DNA of 64,000 nt. It comes from Darksidea phi (Eukaryota > Ascomycota > Dothideomycetes > Pleosporales > Lentitheciaceae). Below the pieces are notes generated by a model. It was not told the DNA's origin and did no database searches. It saw nothing but the letters and a program-made list of their open reading frames with translations. The position numbers and the translations under genes are program-made. Of the stretch, positions 54,863 through 64,000 are shown one piece after another; within the stretch, counting starts at the first letter, position 1; each line of letters starts with the position of its first letter. Location: the NCBI GenBank assembly GCA_030770425.1, contig JASJFT010000162.1, positions 1-64,000 on the forward strand. Reading direction: 5' to 3'.

Positions 54863-56480
54863 ATGAAGCTTCAATGGAAAAAAAGCTGCGGCGTCAGCGA
54901 TCGGACTCTGGACGAGGAGAGTGAACGGTTGCGCTACAACAACAACGTCGAAGCCATGCGGAAAGTCCAATATCCAATGCTCAACGGTGCGCACCTACTT
55001 TCCCGCGCTTTCCAACTAGACACTCATCATTTGCTCAGGGATGACCTACCTTGACCATGCTGGGACCACACTTCCATCGAAAGCACTCACCAATGCCTTC
55101 GCTAGGCAATTGCAGACTACTCTTGTGGCTAATCCACATTCAGCCTTAGCTTCCTCGCCGAGCGCTGCACAAGAGATCGTCGATTTCACACGGAGAAGTG
55201 TGCTCGATCTTTTCAATGCGAGTCCGGACCATTTCGAAGTTGTTTTCGTTGCCAATGCCACTGCCGCAATCAAACTCGTTCTCGAGGCCTTCCAAGGCCA
55301 TGAGCAGGGCTTTGACTACTATTACCATCGAGATTGCCATACCAGTCTAGTGGGCGTCAGAGAACTGGCTAACACAAGCCACTGCTTTGCTTCAGACGAA
55401 GAGACTGAGCAATGGCTCCATTCTGGGGGATGCTCGCCAGAGTACAGCGGGGAGAAGAGGCCGACTCTTTTCGCATATCCCGCTCAATCTAACATGAACG
55501 GTAGACGACTTCCCCTCTCATGGCCGGCCTGCCTTCGTTCCACTTCTCCGCACGAAAGTAAATACGTTCTTCTCGACGTGGCAGCATTTGTCTCAACCAG
55601 CCCGCTGGATCTTAGCGATCCCACAACGGCACCAGACTTTCTGAGCCTCTCGTTTTACAAGATCTTCGGCTTTCCCGACCTCGGCGCCCTCATCGTCCGC
55701 AAGTCCGCCGCCCATGTATTCGACAATCGACGATATTTCGGAGGCGGCACGACGGCTATGATAACCGTGAGCAAACCGTGGTTCGCACGCAAGAACAGCC
55801 GCTTGTGTGATGGAGTTGAGGATGGTACATCTGCTACACATAACATTCTAGCGTTGAAGTGCGCCATTGAGGTCCATAAGAACTTGTATGGTGGGCTCTC
55901 GCAAGTTTCAAAGCATACAGCATGGCTCGCAAAGCAGTTGTATGACCGCCTGAACGCGTTGCAGCATCCTAACGGCCAACCCGTCTGCCACATCTACAAA
56001 GACCCTAAATCAACTTATGGCAATTGCAAAACGCAAGGGGCTACCGTGGCGTTTAACCTGATGGATAGCGACGGCACATGGCTACAAACCGTGGACTTTG
56101 GAAACCGCGCCATGGCTGCAAGGATCCACCTCCGGTCGGGGGGTCTCTGCAACCCTGGTGGAATGGCCAATGCACTGGGTATGACAGCCGAAGTTATTCA
56201 GAAATTTCATGCAGCTGGACGCCTGTGTGGTCAAGACGCGTGCGACGTACCAACACCAGTTGGAATGGTGCGTGCGAGTTTTGGGGCCTGCAGCACATTG
56301 GCCGATGTGCTTGCTCTAGTGCAGTTTGTTGAGGAGACTGCTTTGACGGCAGCAATCTCCTCAGTTCATACACTGCCCTCAATGCCAACGTCTTCCATTC
56401 GCTCATCTATCAAACGGCGCATGTCAGCGTGGTCACTGCAGCCAAAGGAGCGAAAAATGGAAAGTAAGGTTAAAGATTAG
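54863..56480 (+). CDS. Molybdenum-cofactor-sulfurase-like protein (class V aminotransferase fold, no MOSC domain)
   Basis: Two exons, join(54863..54986, 55039..56480), 521 residues, 52-nt intron, giving YPMLNGMTYLDHAGTTLPSK in phase. YLDHAGTT is the sulfurase hallmark. The PLP Lys is in SLSFYKIFGFPDLG (about K249). GGGTT(A) and the late LCNPGG motif, which carries the conserved Cys of the CNPG loop, are present. The full enzyme (HxB, ABA3, MOCOS) also has a C-terminal MOSC domain and about 800 residues. Here the protein ends soon after the aminotransferase fold with a basic tail (SIKRRMSAW). It may act alone as a sulfur donor, with a separate MOSC protein, or on another substrate. The full-length hxB gene is presumably elsewhere. 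Catalytic residues look intact. Confidence 0.88.
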
Positions 56481-58098
56481 GGGCTTCTCGTTGAAAGAGG
56501 ACAAAGTTGTTTCTGAAGGCTAGTGTAGGGTTCGGTAAGGGTCATGTCAAAGGGAATAGAGGGAGGTTTAGAGGCAAGCTGAGTAGCTTAGCTAGACTTC
56601 GAGAGCATATATATTTGGGGTCACTAGAGCGGTTCCAAAACCATTAAGAGCGCTACGGCTACAATGTTGTTTCTCCTCTCGTTCTGAAGTTTGATCGATG
56701 AGATAGAATGTAATCTCCATCACTTTGCTACCCTTGTTAGAGTCTCCGAACCGCCTGTCCATGTTCGAAACATCGTCTCATCGGCCTCTCACCCGGTCGA
56801 TAGTACTGTGTACAGCTCTACAGCTCTAGTATCATGTGTATAGTGTGGGTATAGCGCCTCTACTTTGTACAAACTTCTACCGTGTTTCGCGCGGACCTTA
56901 CAAAAGACTCCTACTGTGCAAATCCAAAACAAATAACCTCCATCATATGCAGTGTTATGTGTTCCGTAAGCTACAAATGACCGCATAAAAATGCCGTAAG
57001 AACGCGGCTGCAAGGTCTCGCCTCTTGAGGCTGACTATTTCTACTCTGTGAGAAGGTATGACAGCTAGACTACGAAATTGGCCCTCAATCCTATCTACGC
57101 TTACGGAGAAGCCTTTCGTATAACGCATTCTGAGACATGCTTGCCCTCATCATGGTCTATTCTATCCTCAAATTGAATGGACTTAGCACCATACATGTCA
57201 AGTCGGGACTTCTCCGTTAGTCTTATGCGGGTAATAACTTTTAACTATACTTATCTTCTAGAGTACTGTCTGTCACTTAGACTCAAGTCTTTCGATGGCG
57301 CTTTGCTGTCCCGAGAACGCAAAGGGAATCAAGATTGTATTAGGGTCGTGAGGCTAAGAGAAATGTTATAGCTAAGCGAGACGCTAAGGCCAAAAAGGAA
57401 CCTAGGGTGAATAGATGTGGGACTACCGCCCTTCCGATATCAACGAGAGTTTGGCTAGGTATTAATCCTCTATCAACAAGGTGAGTATATGTGGAATAAT
57501 CTAGTCGGCTGCGAGACATTGAATGTCTTGGAAACGAAGTGCCATAGTTGAGCTTGCCCTTAACCCATCTTAATAAGCGCCAGTACACTGCGGGAGGAAC
57601 GGCCATTTGTCGCAGTATCGGCTTCCCTTCGAGAGCAGACCTAACATCGATATGAATTACCAAATGTAGCCAGTCCTCACGTGACTACGCGAAACGAGAA
57701 ACGCGAGCGTGAATCGCCAGGGCAGAGCTTGGGCTCGGACGTCGTCCTTGGTACTCTGTTTTGACAACAAGTGACGCGTCATGCCCAAATGCAGTCACCC
57801 GTGCCTTAGTTGCTAGATTAGATTGGAGCGCGTCCTTCGCCGTTGCTATGACATCCCATGAGATTCGATTTCGATGTGGCTGGCGCACGTGCCGGTCGCG
57901 CCGCATTAGTTTGCGGTGACAGGTCGCTGGGCGTCCAAAGAGGGGAAAGCGCCAACCATCGAAAGCCAGCATAAGAGGGCGCTCACTCCCAGACTCCCGC
58001 TTTCCTTTGTTCTTCCTCAGCCGTGCATCCAGCCATTCAACTTCGACCCCAGGTATTCAAAACTACACTTCGGTCCAAGCAACCTCAATCTCGCCATC
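56481..58098. other. Intergenic, with copy 2 of the dispersed repeat
   Basis: 1.6 kb with no supported gene. Holds the repeat at 56884-56938. A Pro/Ser leader just before 58098 is the 5' UTR of the small gene. Frames of 60-107 codons have no domain. Confidence 0.55.
56884..56938. repeat. Short dispersed repeat, copy 2
   Basis: Same element as at 53460-53517, with cgcggacct in place of tgcggacct and a few further substitutions. Confidence 0.7.
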
Positions 58099-58463
58099 AT
58101 GCCCAAAGGATCATCCAGCTCTTCCGGCTCCGGTTCCACCAACTCTGGGAGCGGGGGCTACACCACTACCAGCTCGGGCACGAACAGCCAGGTACGCCCG
58201 ACCCCCTATTCGTTATCCTCTTTGCTGTTTGACAGTCCCATAACACATTGCATAGGGCAACCACTACTGCGTCCGCGACTATGGCTCTAGTGCCTCAAAC
58301 AGCAACTCATACCACTACTCCAACACCGACGGCTCGTACTACTACAGCAACCCGAACGTAAGACACGTTACGCAACCGCTAGGAAGACTTGCTGATACGC
58401 AACTAGGGCTCGACGTACTACAACTCTGGTACTGGATATTCCAAGTACAATCCTGGCAAATAG
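58099..58463 (+). CDS. Small Gly/Ser/Tyr-rich protein
   Basis: Three exons, join(58099..58191, 58256..58357, 58407..58463), 83 residues. The two introns (64 and 49 nt) have GTACGC/GTAAGA donors and ATAG/CTAG acceptors, and all three exons join at phase 0. The N-terminus is MPKGSSSSSGSGST, followed by a Gly/Ser/Thr region, then GNHYCVRDYGS, a Ser/Asn/Tyr-rich centre (SYHYSNTDGSYYYSNPNGS) and a basic-polar end (GYSKYNPGK). There is no signal peptide, so it is likely cytosolic or nuclear. Proteins with this arrangement occur widely in Pezizomycotina without known function. None of its exons is visible as a long frame. The exact junctions and lack of stops make it likely to be real. Confidence 0.8.
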
Positions 58464-58764
58464 ACGATCAGATGGTTGTGGACTGCGATCTTTAGGGTTG
58501 CAAATTGTTGATTCGGTAGTAACGCACTTGGCGGGTCCGCTTGTGTAAGGTCAAAATGGTGGTACACGCATACCATAGACACAGGATGATCAAGCATGGC
58601 CTTGTTCTTTTTGCATCCCTCAGGTCTCGCGATTTGATGTAGCGCGCATGTAAATCTACATCTGATACCGAAACTGCAATCTCTAGAATAATTTCGTCAA
58701 CACCCGGATTCTCTCCATTCCATGGACAAAGCGCGTGACATCGCTAACAAGCAATGGAATTTTA
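58464..58764. other. Convergent region between the small gene and the second HET remnant
   Basis: 301 bp, no feature seen. Confidence 0.6.
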
Positions 58765-60960
58765 TCAGTATATATCCAGCTCTTCGACGTCAGTTTTCCC
58801 ACAGAATCTCCAAACCTCCTGCCGAAGCGATTCCTCACTCACAGTCCATGCTGTGTGAAAAACAACTGGACTTATGAGGGTAATTTGGCTTTGCTTGGAT
58901 CGACACGGACGAACTACCAGCGGCATAGGCACACCTTCTATGACCGTGATCTGGTCGCCAACTGCGACATCTAGGGACGCAAATCCCATAATGGTCGTTC
59001 CATCTACTCCCTCCGATGTCGACACCACGGTCCGCCTCCTCTGAGCTAGGATGTTGCAGATTGCGATATGCGTTCGCTGAATGTCGGCATAGGTGCCGTA
59101 GTTATCGACAGTGGCACGTTTTAGGGCGGTGGAAAATAACCGAAACCTGGATGCCCACAGAACAGGATTGAAGCGAGAGTGCATCACCCTTGCGCTCTGG
59201 AGCAGAGACAAAGTTTTTTGCACGCCTTGATTCCAGTTTGCTCTTAAGAATTGCACCCAGTACGTGTACCGCTTGGGGTTTATGCCAGCGTGTCTGGCGA
59301 TACCGTACATTTCGTAGTCAAAGGCGTCGGCAAACATCTTATCCTTTCTGTGCAAAGCGCGCATCTTCAAGGCCGCGCCCAAATTTTAAATATGAATCTC
59401 TTTCTCTACCTCCCTGGACACAGATGTCGTTGGGTAAAATCTTTGACATTCGCTGACGGTACACAGACGACGGACACGGATTGTAAGAACATTTCTTGAG
59501 GTTTCGAGCTTGAAAAAAGGTGAAGTCTCTCGAGACTCTTTGGCTACCGGGCGTAGCCAGCTTTGCAAGACGTTTCGTCTGGCCAGTGCTGCCAAATCGC
59601 CCCAAACGTCTTTGTCGTGGGCGGACCAATCCGGAACCCAGGACGGCTCCCCGGGCACGTTGCACGCAGCCGCTAGTAGTAGTGGGTGTAGCGATTTCCT
59701 GATACTGATGAAATGACAAGTAAATATGGTATATATGGTACCCTTAGTGTCAAGATAGGGAGGAGGAGGAAGCTGAGCACGACCTGTTTTCGGAGGATTG
59801 CCCAGAGTCCGAACACCATGTCTTTCGGGTTGGTCGCTCGGCAATAGTAGAGGCTACAAGTGTGATTTTCCAATACCTCTACCTAGTAGGAGAGAAACAC
59901 CCTTCTGGGAAACAATATGGGAAAGATAATAGTGGAAACGGGAAGTCCGAAAATCGTTAACGGGAGAGGTGAATCGGGGTTGCCCAACCACGTCAACTGC
60001 GGAAACGGCAAGATCAGCAGTTAACCCGATAGCATCGAAAGACTTGTAGTGCGACATGAGTCGTACAATAAAATCTTTATAGTTTTCGACTGATGTGTCG
60101 CTCGCATGGTTTAGGCAAGATACTGGCGTCGCTATCAAACTCTCCTTGGTTAATATGATGCTGCTCCAGGGGTTGATTATCTCGCGTGGTCGGCTCACAT
60201 AAGTGAGAAAGATAATGCCGAGTTTGAACTGGAACCAGGGGAGATGGCTGTGACCACACACAATGATGGGATGTATCGCGAGGACTATCTCCTGATAAGT
60301 CCATATACGTTCAAGCCAAGGTCGATCCAGAGGTCGCGAAGGTTGCCAAAGGTTGTATAATTTCCCGACCCAGGAGTGTTTAACCGGTCTACAGCGTTTC
60401 GGGTATCAGCGACAGAATGGTAGATGCCCGGTCGGAAGAACTTACCCTTCAATGGAAATGGATACGTCGAACTCCACCTCGACTTCACTACAGAGCGGGA
60501 CGCTGCGAACAGGGGGGATGTACCCTGAGTCAGCACCTTGTTTTTGTCCCATCTCAATAGTACTTTGTAAAGCCAGCTGTTCCTAACCAAAACATTGCCC
60601 TATCGGTGCCATAATTGCCTTCTCCCAGCCAGATGAAAACTTCAGCTGCTTTCGAATACACGTCGCCCATCAAAGGAATCTAATGCGATCTCTCGATAAG
60701 GTCCCCTTAACTGATGCAGAGAGCATCCACCCATATTGTAAATGATCCAAGCTTTGCCCGCAAGTGGCGCAATGCAGAGTGGCCGTTCTCCGTGATCTTG
60801 ACTTCGGTGCCGCTGCAAGAGATGTGATGTGGTCCAGGAGCAAACGTACCCCAGACGTAGGGTAGCGCAGTGAAGGATGGATCATCTTCCGGATCGACGA
60901 CGCGGAGATTGCCTTCGATCTAGCGCGGATGTTGGCACAGCAAGAATGTCGAGTACGCGG
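58765..60960 (-). pseudogene. Second HET-domain gene, broken by nonsense codons and frameshifts
   Basis: Read on the minus strand: IEGNLRVVDPEDDPSFTALP and YVWG, ITENGHSALRHLRAKLGS, IWVDALCIS followed by TAA (60707-60709), GDLIERSH then TAG (60680-60682), IPLMGDVYSKAAEVFIWLGE. A TAG also precedes IEGN (60920-60922). In another frame comes RPWLERIWTYQEIVLAIHP, then ATNPKDMVFGLWAILRK, and, after a frame change at an A4 run near 59790, LPPPPYLDTKGTIYTIF and PSWVPDWSAHDKDVWGD. A TAA at 59386-59388 splits this from the C-terminal part (ALKMRALHRKDKMFADAFDY). Motif order is that of a full HET protein, so the locus was once complete. The family has CINQ and ERSxQI here. The first two stops sit at those Gln sites, which fits CAA to TAA and CAG to TAG. 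No intron resolves the breaks. Confidence 0.85.
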
Positions 60961-61371
60961 ATGGATTTCGTTCCTGAAGGAATCGGTCGCGAGCGGTATG
61001 GTTCTTCAATACCGCTCATGCTGCGGCTTTGGTTTCGTTTCTAAATATTTGGGTGCCGTTGCTGCTTCTCTGCCTCGTTGTCTTGGAGATTGCGGGTTTG
61101 TCGGTACTTTATGCGTAATAGACTCTGCTTCGTGCATTATTTCTTAGGTACGTAACGCTAAAGATATTATCCTACTCACTTATGAGATCACTACTTGGAG
61201 ACTGTGATAAGTATCTTTGCATCAAGCTTGAGTCTCCGTTTATATCAAACTGAAGCCTAGCATGAGGCTAAGCCCTCAGCCTGCATTCCGATAACACTAT
61301 GGAACAATTGTCTCGTCCTCGATAGGAGCAAACAGCCTCTTTTTACCCTCATCCTTAATTATGGCAAAAGG

Positions 61372-61556
61372 TACGTTTTTAGCCTTATTAAGGATAAGAC
61401 AATTTAAAAAAAATAGATTTAATATTTTATAGCTTTTTTTATTTATTATTTTTAAGAACTATAGAATCTAAAAATCTGAAAAGTAGAAAAATATAAAAAT
61501 TAAAATCAACTCTATTCTCTATTTAAACTATACTATATATAATACTCGGTCTCCCC
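61372..61556. repeat. AT-rich block, possible mutated transposable-element DNA
   Basis: Long A and T runs, hardly any G or C, no open frame. It resembles the AT-rich blocks left by RIP in ascomycetes. No terminal repeats or coding remnant seen, so the origin is inference. Confidence 0.5.
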
Positions 61557-61570
61557 TTCTTCTTTCCCTC

Positions 61571-61675
61571 GAGCTTAGTAGCTAGCCTATATCGAGCTTA
61601 GTAGCCGGCCTATATCGATCTCAGTATCAGGCTCAGTATCAGGCTCAGTATCAAGCTTAGTGGCTAGCCTATATC
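61571..61675 (+). repeat. Small minisatellite: 23-bp and 12-bp units
   Basis: Two 23-bp units (gagcttagtagctagcctat plus atc, and a variant with ccgg) are followed by two to three copies of ggctcagtatca and a third 23-bp-like unit (agcttagtggctagcctata plus tcg). Each repeat class is nested, suggesting local duplication. Confidence 0.8.
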
Positions 61676-63217
61676 GGGTTTAGGAGGGTGCCTTACTTAG
61701 TCGTATGAACTATATAGTTCTTATTATATTACTACGAAGGAGGAGCGAGAGGGTAAGTATAAAGTATTAAGGTTGTTGAGTATATGACGTAGAAGATTTC
61801 ACGTGCTAGCATGTGAATACCCGCGAACACCCACCACCGGGAAGCCCACGGACCCGCAGTAGGTCTACAGATGCGGAGAGGCGATGCGCGGAGCTATGAA
61901 GAAGACCTATTGAAGCGGCAAGACTGGCTGATAACACTGGTCGACTTCAGGGGCGCTTTGAAGGTCTCGTCCCTTCAACTGGCATGGCAGAGCGTGACCT
62001 GGAGGAGAATTAGGTAGGGACGTCAATTGTGGCAGCGCATCATCATTCGCTGTAACATCTTGTCAGCCACTTCACCCGAACTTCCTCCGCGAGACGTCTC
62101 AAGGTGCGCCGTGTCTCCGGCGCACTCCACCAAGTCCCTCTCAAACGATCGCCTCCAGAAGTCCTGAGACAACGAGCAGTCCACGAGCGTACGCGAAGAC
62201 GCGATCCGATGCCAACCACGAGTACCGATCGGAGATGGTTTGATGGCCGCAAAACAACCCCGGTTGTTGGAAGAAGGCACATTGGAGACCAGTCCTGGAC
62301 ATTCTACCATCTGGTTGGAGCCCTCCCCAACCCGGTCCACCACGTTTGTGTCCACCCTGCGAGCCCCCTTCGTCGAGGCCATCGTGCACCTGTTTGACAT
62401 GTTCACCATATGTATAGCCCGCACCGCTTTATCTCTCTGCACATAGACAAAGGATAACAAGGACAGAAGCTCGTTTGGAGAGACCGCCCAAAGAGACATA
62501 GGCACCCCACCGCATTGTTAGCGAGCCTTCTCGTGTAATGCTTAAGGCTTGAGCACGTACTGCCGGCGTTTTCTACAAAGGGTATAGAGCGATGCATATA
62601 GGACAGCGCCTTTGAGGTGGTCGCAATGGTGGACAAGCTCTTGCGTCGGGCCTAAGCAAGGGTACGTAAAACTAATTAGGCCTAATCTAGGCTACTAGGC
62701 CCTAATCTCTACATTACAAGGCCGTTCTGGCCCATTCTAGGCCAAAAGCACACGCTGGTCCTTATGAGTAGTCCCTCGGCAGAAGTAGGCGTGACACTAA
62801 GGCGTTACGATACGACTACGAGGGTAGGGCGTAGCGCGTGCCGCCTAAAACTTCTATTGGCAGCCTGAGATATCTATTGGTATTTTGAGGTTTTATGTGG
62901 TGGGCCGAGCTGGCGTCACGCTGATCAGGATCCTCGGCTGGTGAAGAATACGGGGCAACTAAGCCGCGCGCCGCCACTTACGTTCCCGCCTCCCGCAGCA
63001 CAACGCACATCTGTGCTGCATCCGCAATGAGTGCGTTCAGCCTGATCATGATAAACATGATATAATACTCCCTCCTTGCTTAACTGCGACCATCATCAGC
63101 ACTCCACAGCCGTTAAAGCACTAGATATCTTTTTCATGAGCCCGATCTTCTTAAACGAAACGTCGCAAAATTTGTGTATTTGGCCAGCCAGCCTTCTATA
63201 GTGCAAGATCGGCAACG

Positions 63218-64000
63218 ATGTTTGGTTTCCGACGTACCAAAATTCATGAAGGGTCGAAGAGGGGACTGAAGCAGCTAGTTTCATTTGAACGTGAGCAGGC
63301 AAAGCCCATTTTGTCGAAGGAGCCATCTCGATACCGCAGAGCAATCGGCTCTTCCGAATCTCCACAAATTAATGCGGATCTACCCAAAAAAACTTCCCCA
63401 GATGGCAAGTCGCACGACTGGCTCCAATCCGGGGATGAACCTGGTACTCCCTCCGCTAAGGCAGACAAGTTGCAATTGTCGTCGCGAACGAAGCCAGAAA
63501 GCTCAAGTTCATGGCCGAAGTCATTCGAGGACGGTACTACGGATGTTCCATCTCAATCTACGCCTTCATCTCGATTCGAGAGCGACGCTGGCACCTCAGT
63601 GCCCTTAAGGATAAAGAGAGAGCACAGTGCAGAGCTTTTGAACAACAATCAGAAGTTGAAATCCAAATGGCGACCCTGGGCCAGAAAAAAGCGAACGAAG
63701 GCGACCGCAAAAACAATAGATAAAGGGAAGGCAAAATTGGTAGAGGAATGCGAAGTACTGGAACTCTATGCGCTAGAATCGTCTCGAAGAGCGCTCGAGA
63801 ATCTAAAGCTTAGACAGAGCGCCGAACATCTCTATGCGTCACAAGTATACGAGCTTCCAATCGAATGCGCCAGGAGAGCACGTCAAGTACCACCATCACC
63901 ACCACCACCCCTCGTCTATCGTCCTTCCTCCGGGACTCCATACTATATCCCGAGCCCGCCCTGGACTATCCCAGGCGTGCATAGAACCAACGTACTGCAA
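63218..64000 (+). CDS. Partial unknown protein, runs off the right edge
   Basis: The frame from ATG 63218 stays open for 261 codons to the last base, so this is the 5' part of a longer gene. The product is basic and Ser/Lys/Arg-rich (MFGFRRTKIHEGSKRG, then KSKWRPWARKKRTKA), followed by a predicted helix (VEECEVLELYALESSRRALE, LKLRQSAEHLYA), and a Pro-rich end (PPSPPPPLVYRPSS, then GTPYYIPSPPW). No signal peptide or membrane segment. The basic part could be a nuclear signal. I do not recognise it. The in-frame sequence upstream of 63218 is also open for a short way, so the start may differ or an earlier exon may exist. Confidence 0.65.
   Translation, partial: MFGFRRTKIHEGSKRGLKQLVSFEREQAKPILSKEPSRYRRAIGSSESPQINADLPKKTSPDGKSHDWLQSGDEPGTPSAKADKLQLSSRTKPESSSSWPKSFEDGTTDVPSQSTPSSRFESDAGTSVPLRIKREHSAELLNNNQKLKSKWRPWARKKRTKATAKTIDKGKAKLVEECEVLELYALESSRRALENLKLRQSAEHLYASQVYELPIECARRARQVPPSPPPPLVYRPSSGTPYYIPSPPWTIPGVHRTNVLQ

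Larger units (their letters stand above)
60961..63217. other. Non-coding stretch: AT-rich block, minisatellite, unresolved frames
   Basis: From about 61372 to 61556 the sequence is almost all A/T, like a mutated repeat. A minisatellite follows at 61571-61675. Minus frames at 62023-62505 (160 codons) and 62403-62636 have no domain I recognise. From 62640 to 62990 the DNA is rich in CTAG and GGCC palindromes without open frames. Nothing here lets me name a transposon. Confidence 0.5.

Noticed and set aside
62023..62636. Minus frames as a transposase remnant
   Set aside because: No catalytic triad, zinc finger or helix-turn-helix pattern that I can recognise, and no terminal repeats.

Overview
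The window looks like nuclear DNA of a filamentous ascomycete (Pezizomycotina). Reasons: short introns of about 49 to 70 nt with GT(A/G)NGT donors and CTGAC/CTAAC-like branch sites, a class I hydrophobin, a rhodopsin-domain seven-helix membrane protein, two heterokaryon-incompatibility (HET) genes, a secreted S33 peptidase, a Unc104-type kinesin-3, Rad17/Rad24 and TRM5. A Dothideomycete is my best guess, but this is inference. No rRNA, tRNA, CRISPR array or intact transposon was found.

Layout. 0-7.6 kb: a long repeat-carrying coiled-coil gene (minus strand, cut by the left edge) diverges from the DNA-damage clamp loader RAD17/RAD24. 8-12 kb: a protein-kinase-like gene and an ankyrin protein, both minus. 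13.7-16.6 kb: an internally deleted cytochrome P450 remnant facing away from a five-exon thiolase-like gene that uses a GC-AG intron. 16.6-29 kb is gene-poor: hydrophobin, rhodopsin-domain protein and a broken HET gene. 29-39 kb is accessory: zinc alcohol dehydrogenase, secreted peptidase, ankyrin fragment, cysteine-rich one-pass surface protein and PAN/Apple-like cysteine-rich protein. 39.6-41 kb holds a decayed gene of unknown family. 42-52 kb is a conserved block: a GW/WG-rich protein, TRM5 and kinesin-3. 52-58.5 kb: a molybdenum-cofactor-sulfurase-like gene and a small Gly/Ser/Tyr-rich protein. 58.7-64 kb: a second broken HET gene, an AT-rich block with a minisatellite, and a gene running off the right edge.

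How it fits together. There is no obvious single pathway. Housekeeping genes (Rad17, TRM5, kinesin) alternate with decaying, lineage-specific genes. Both HET genes are disabled by nonsense codons and frameshifts. In the second, two stops sit where the family has Gln codons, which fits CpA-to-TpA (RIP-like) mutation. Several real genes can only be read by splicing, because their frames are broken by short introns. Spliced coordinates are given in the entries.
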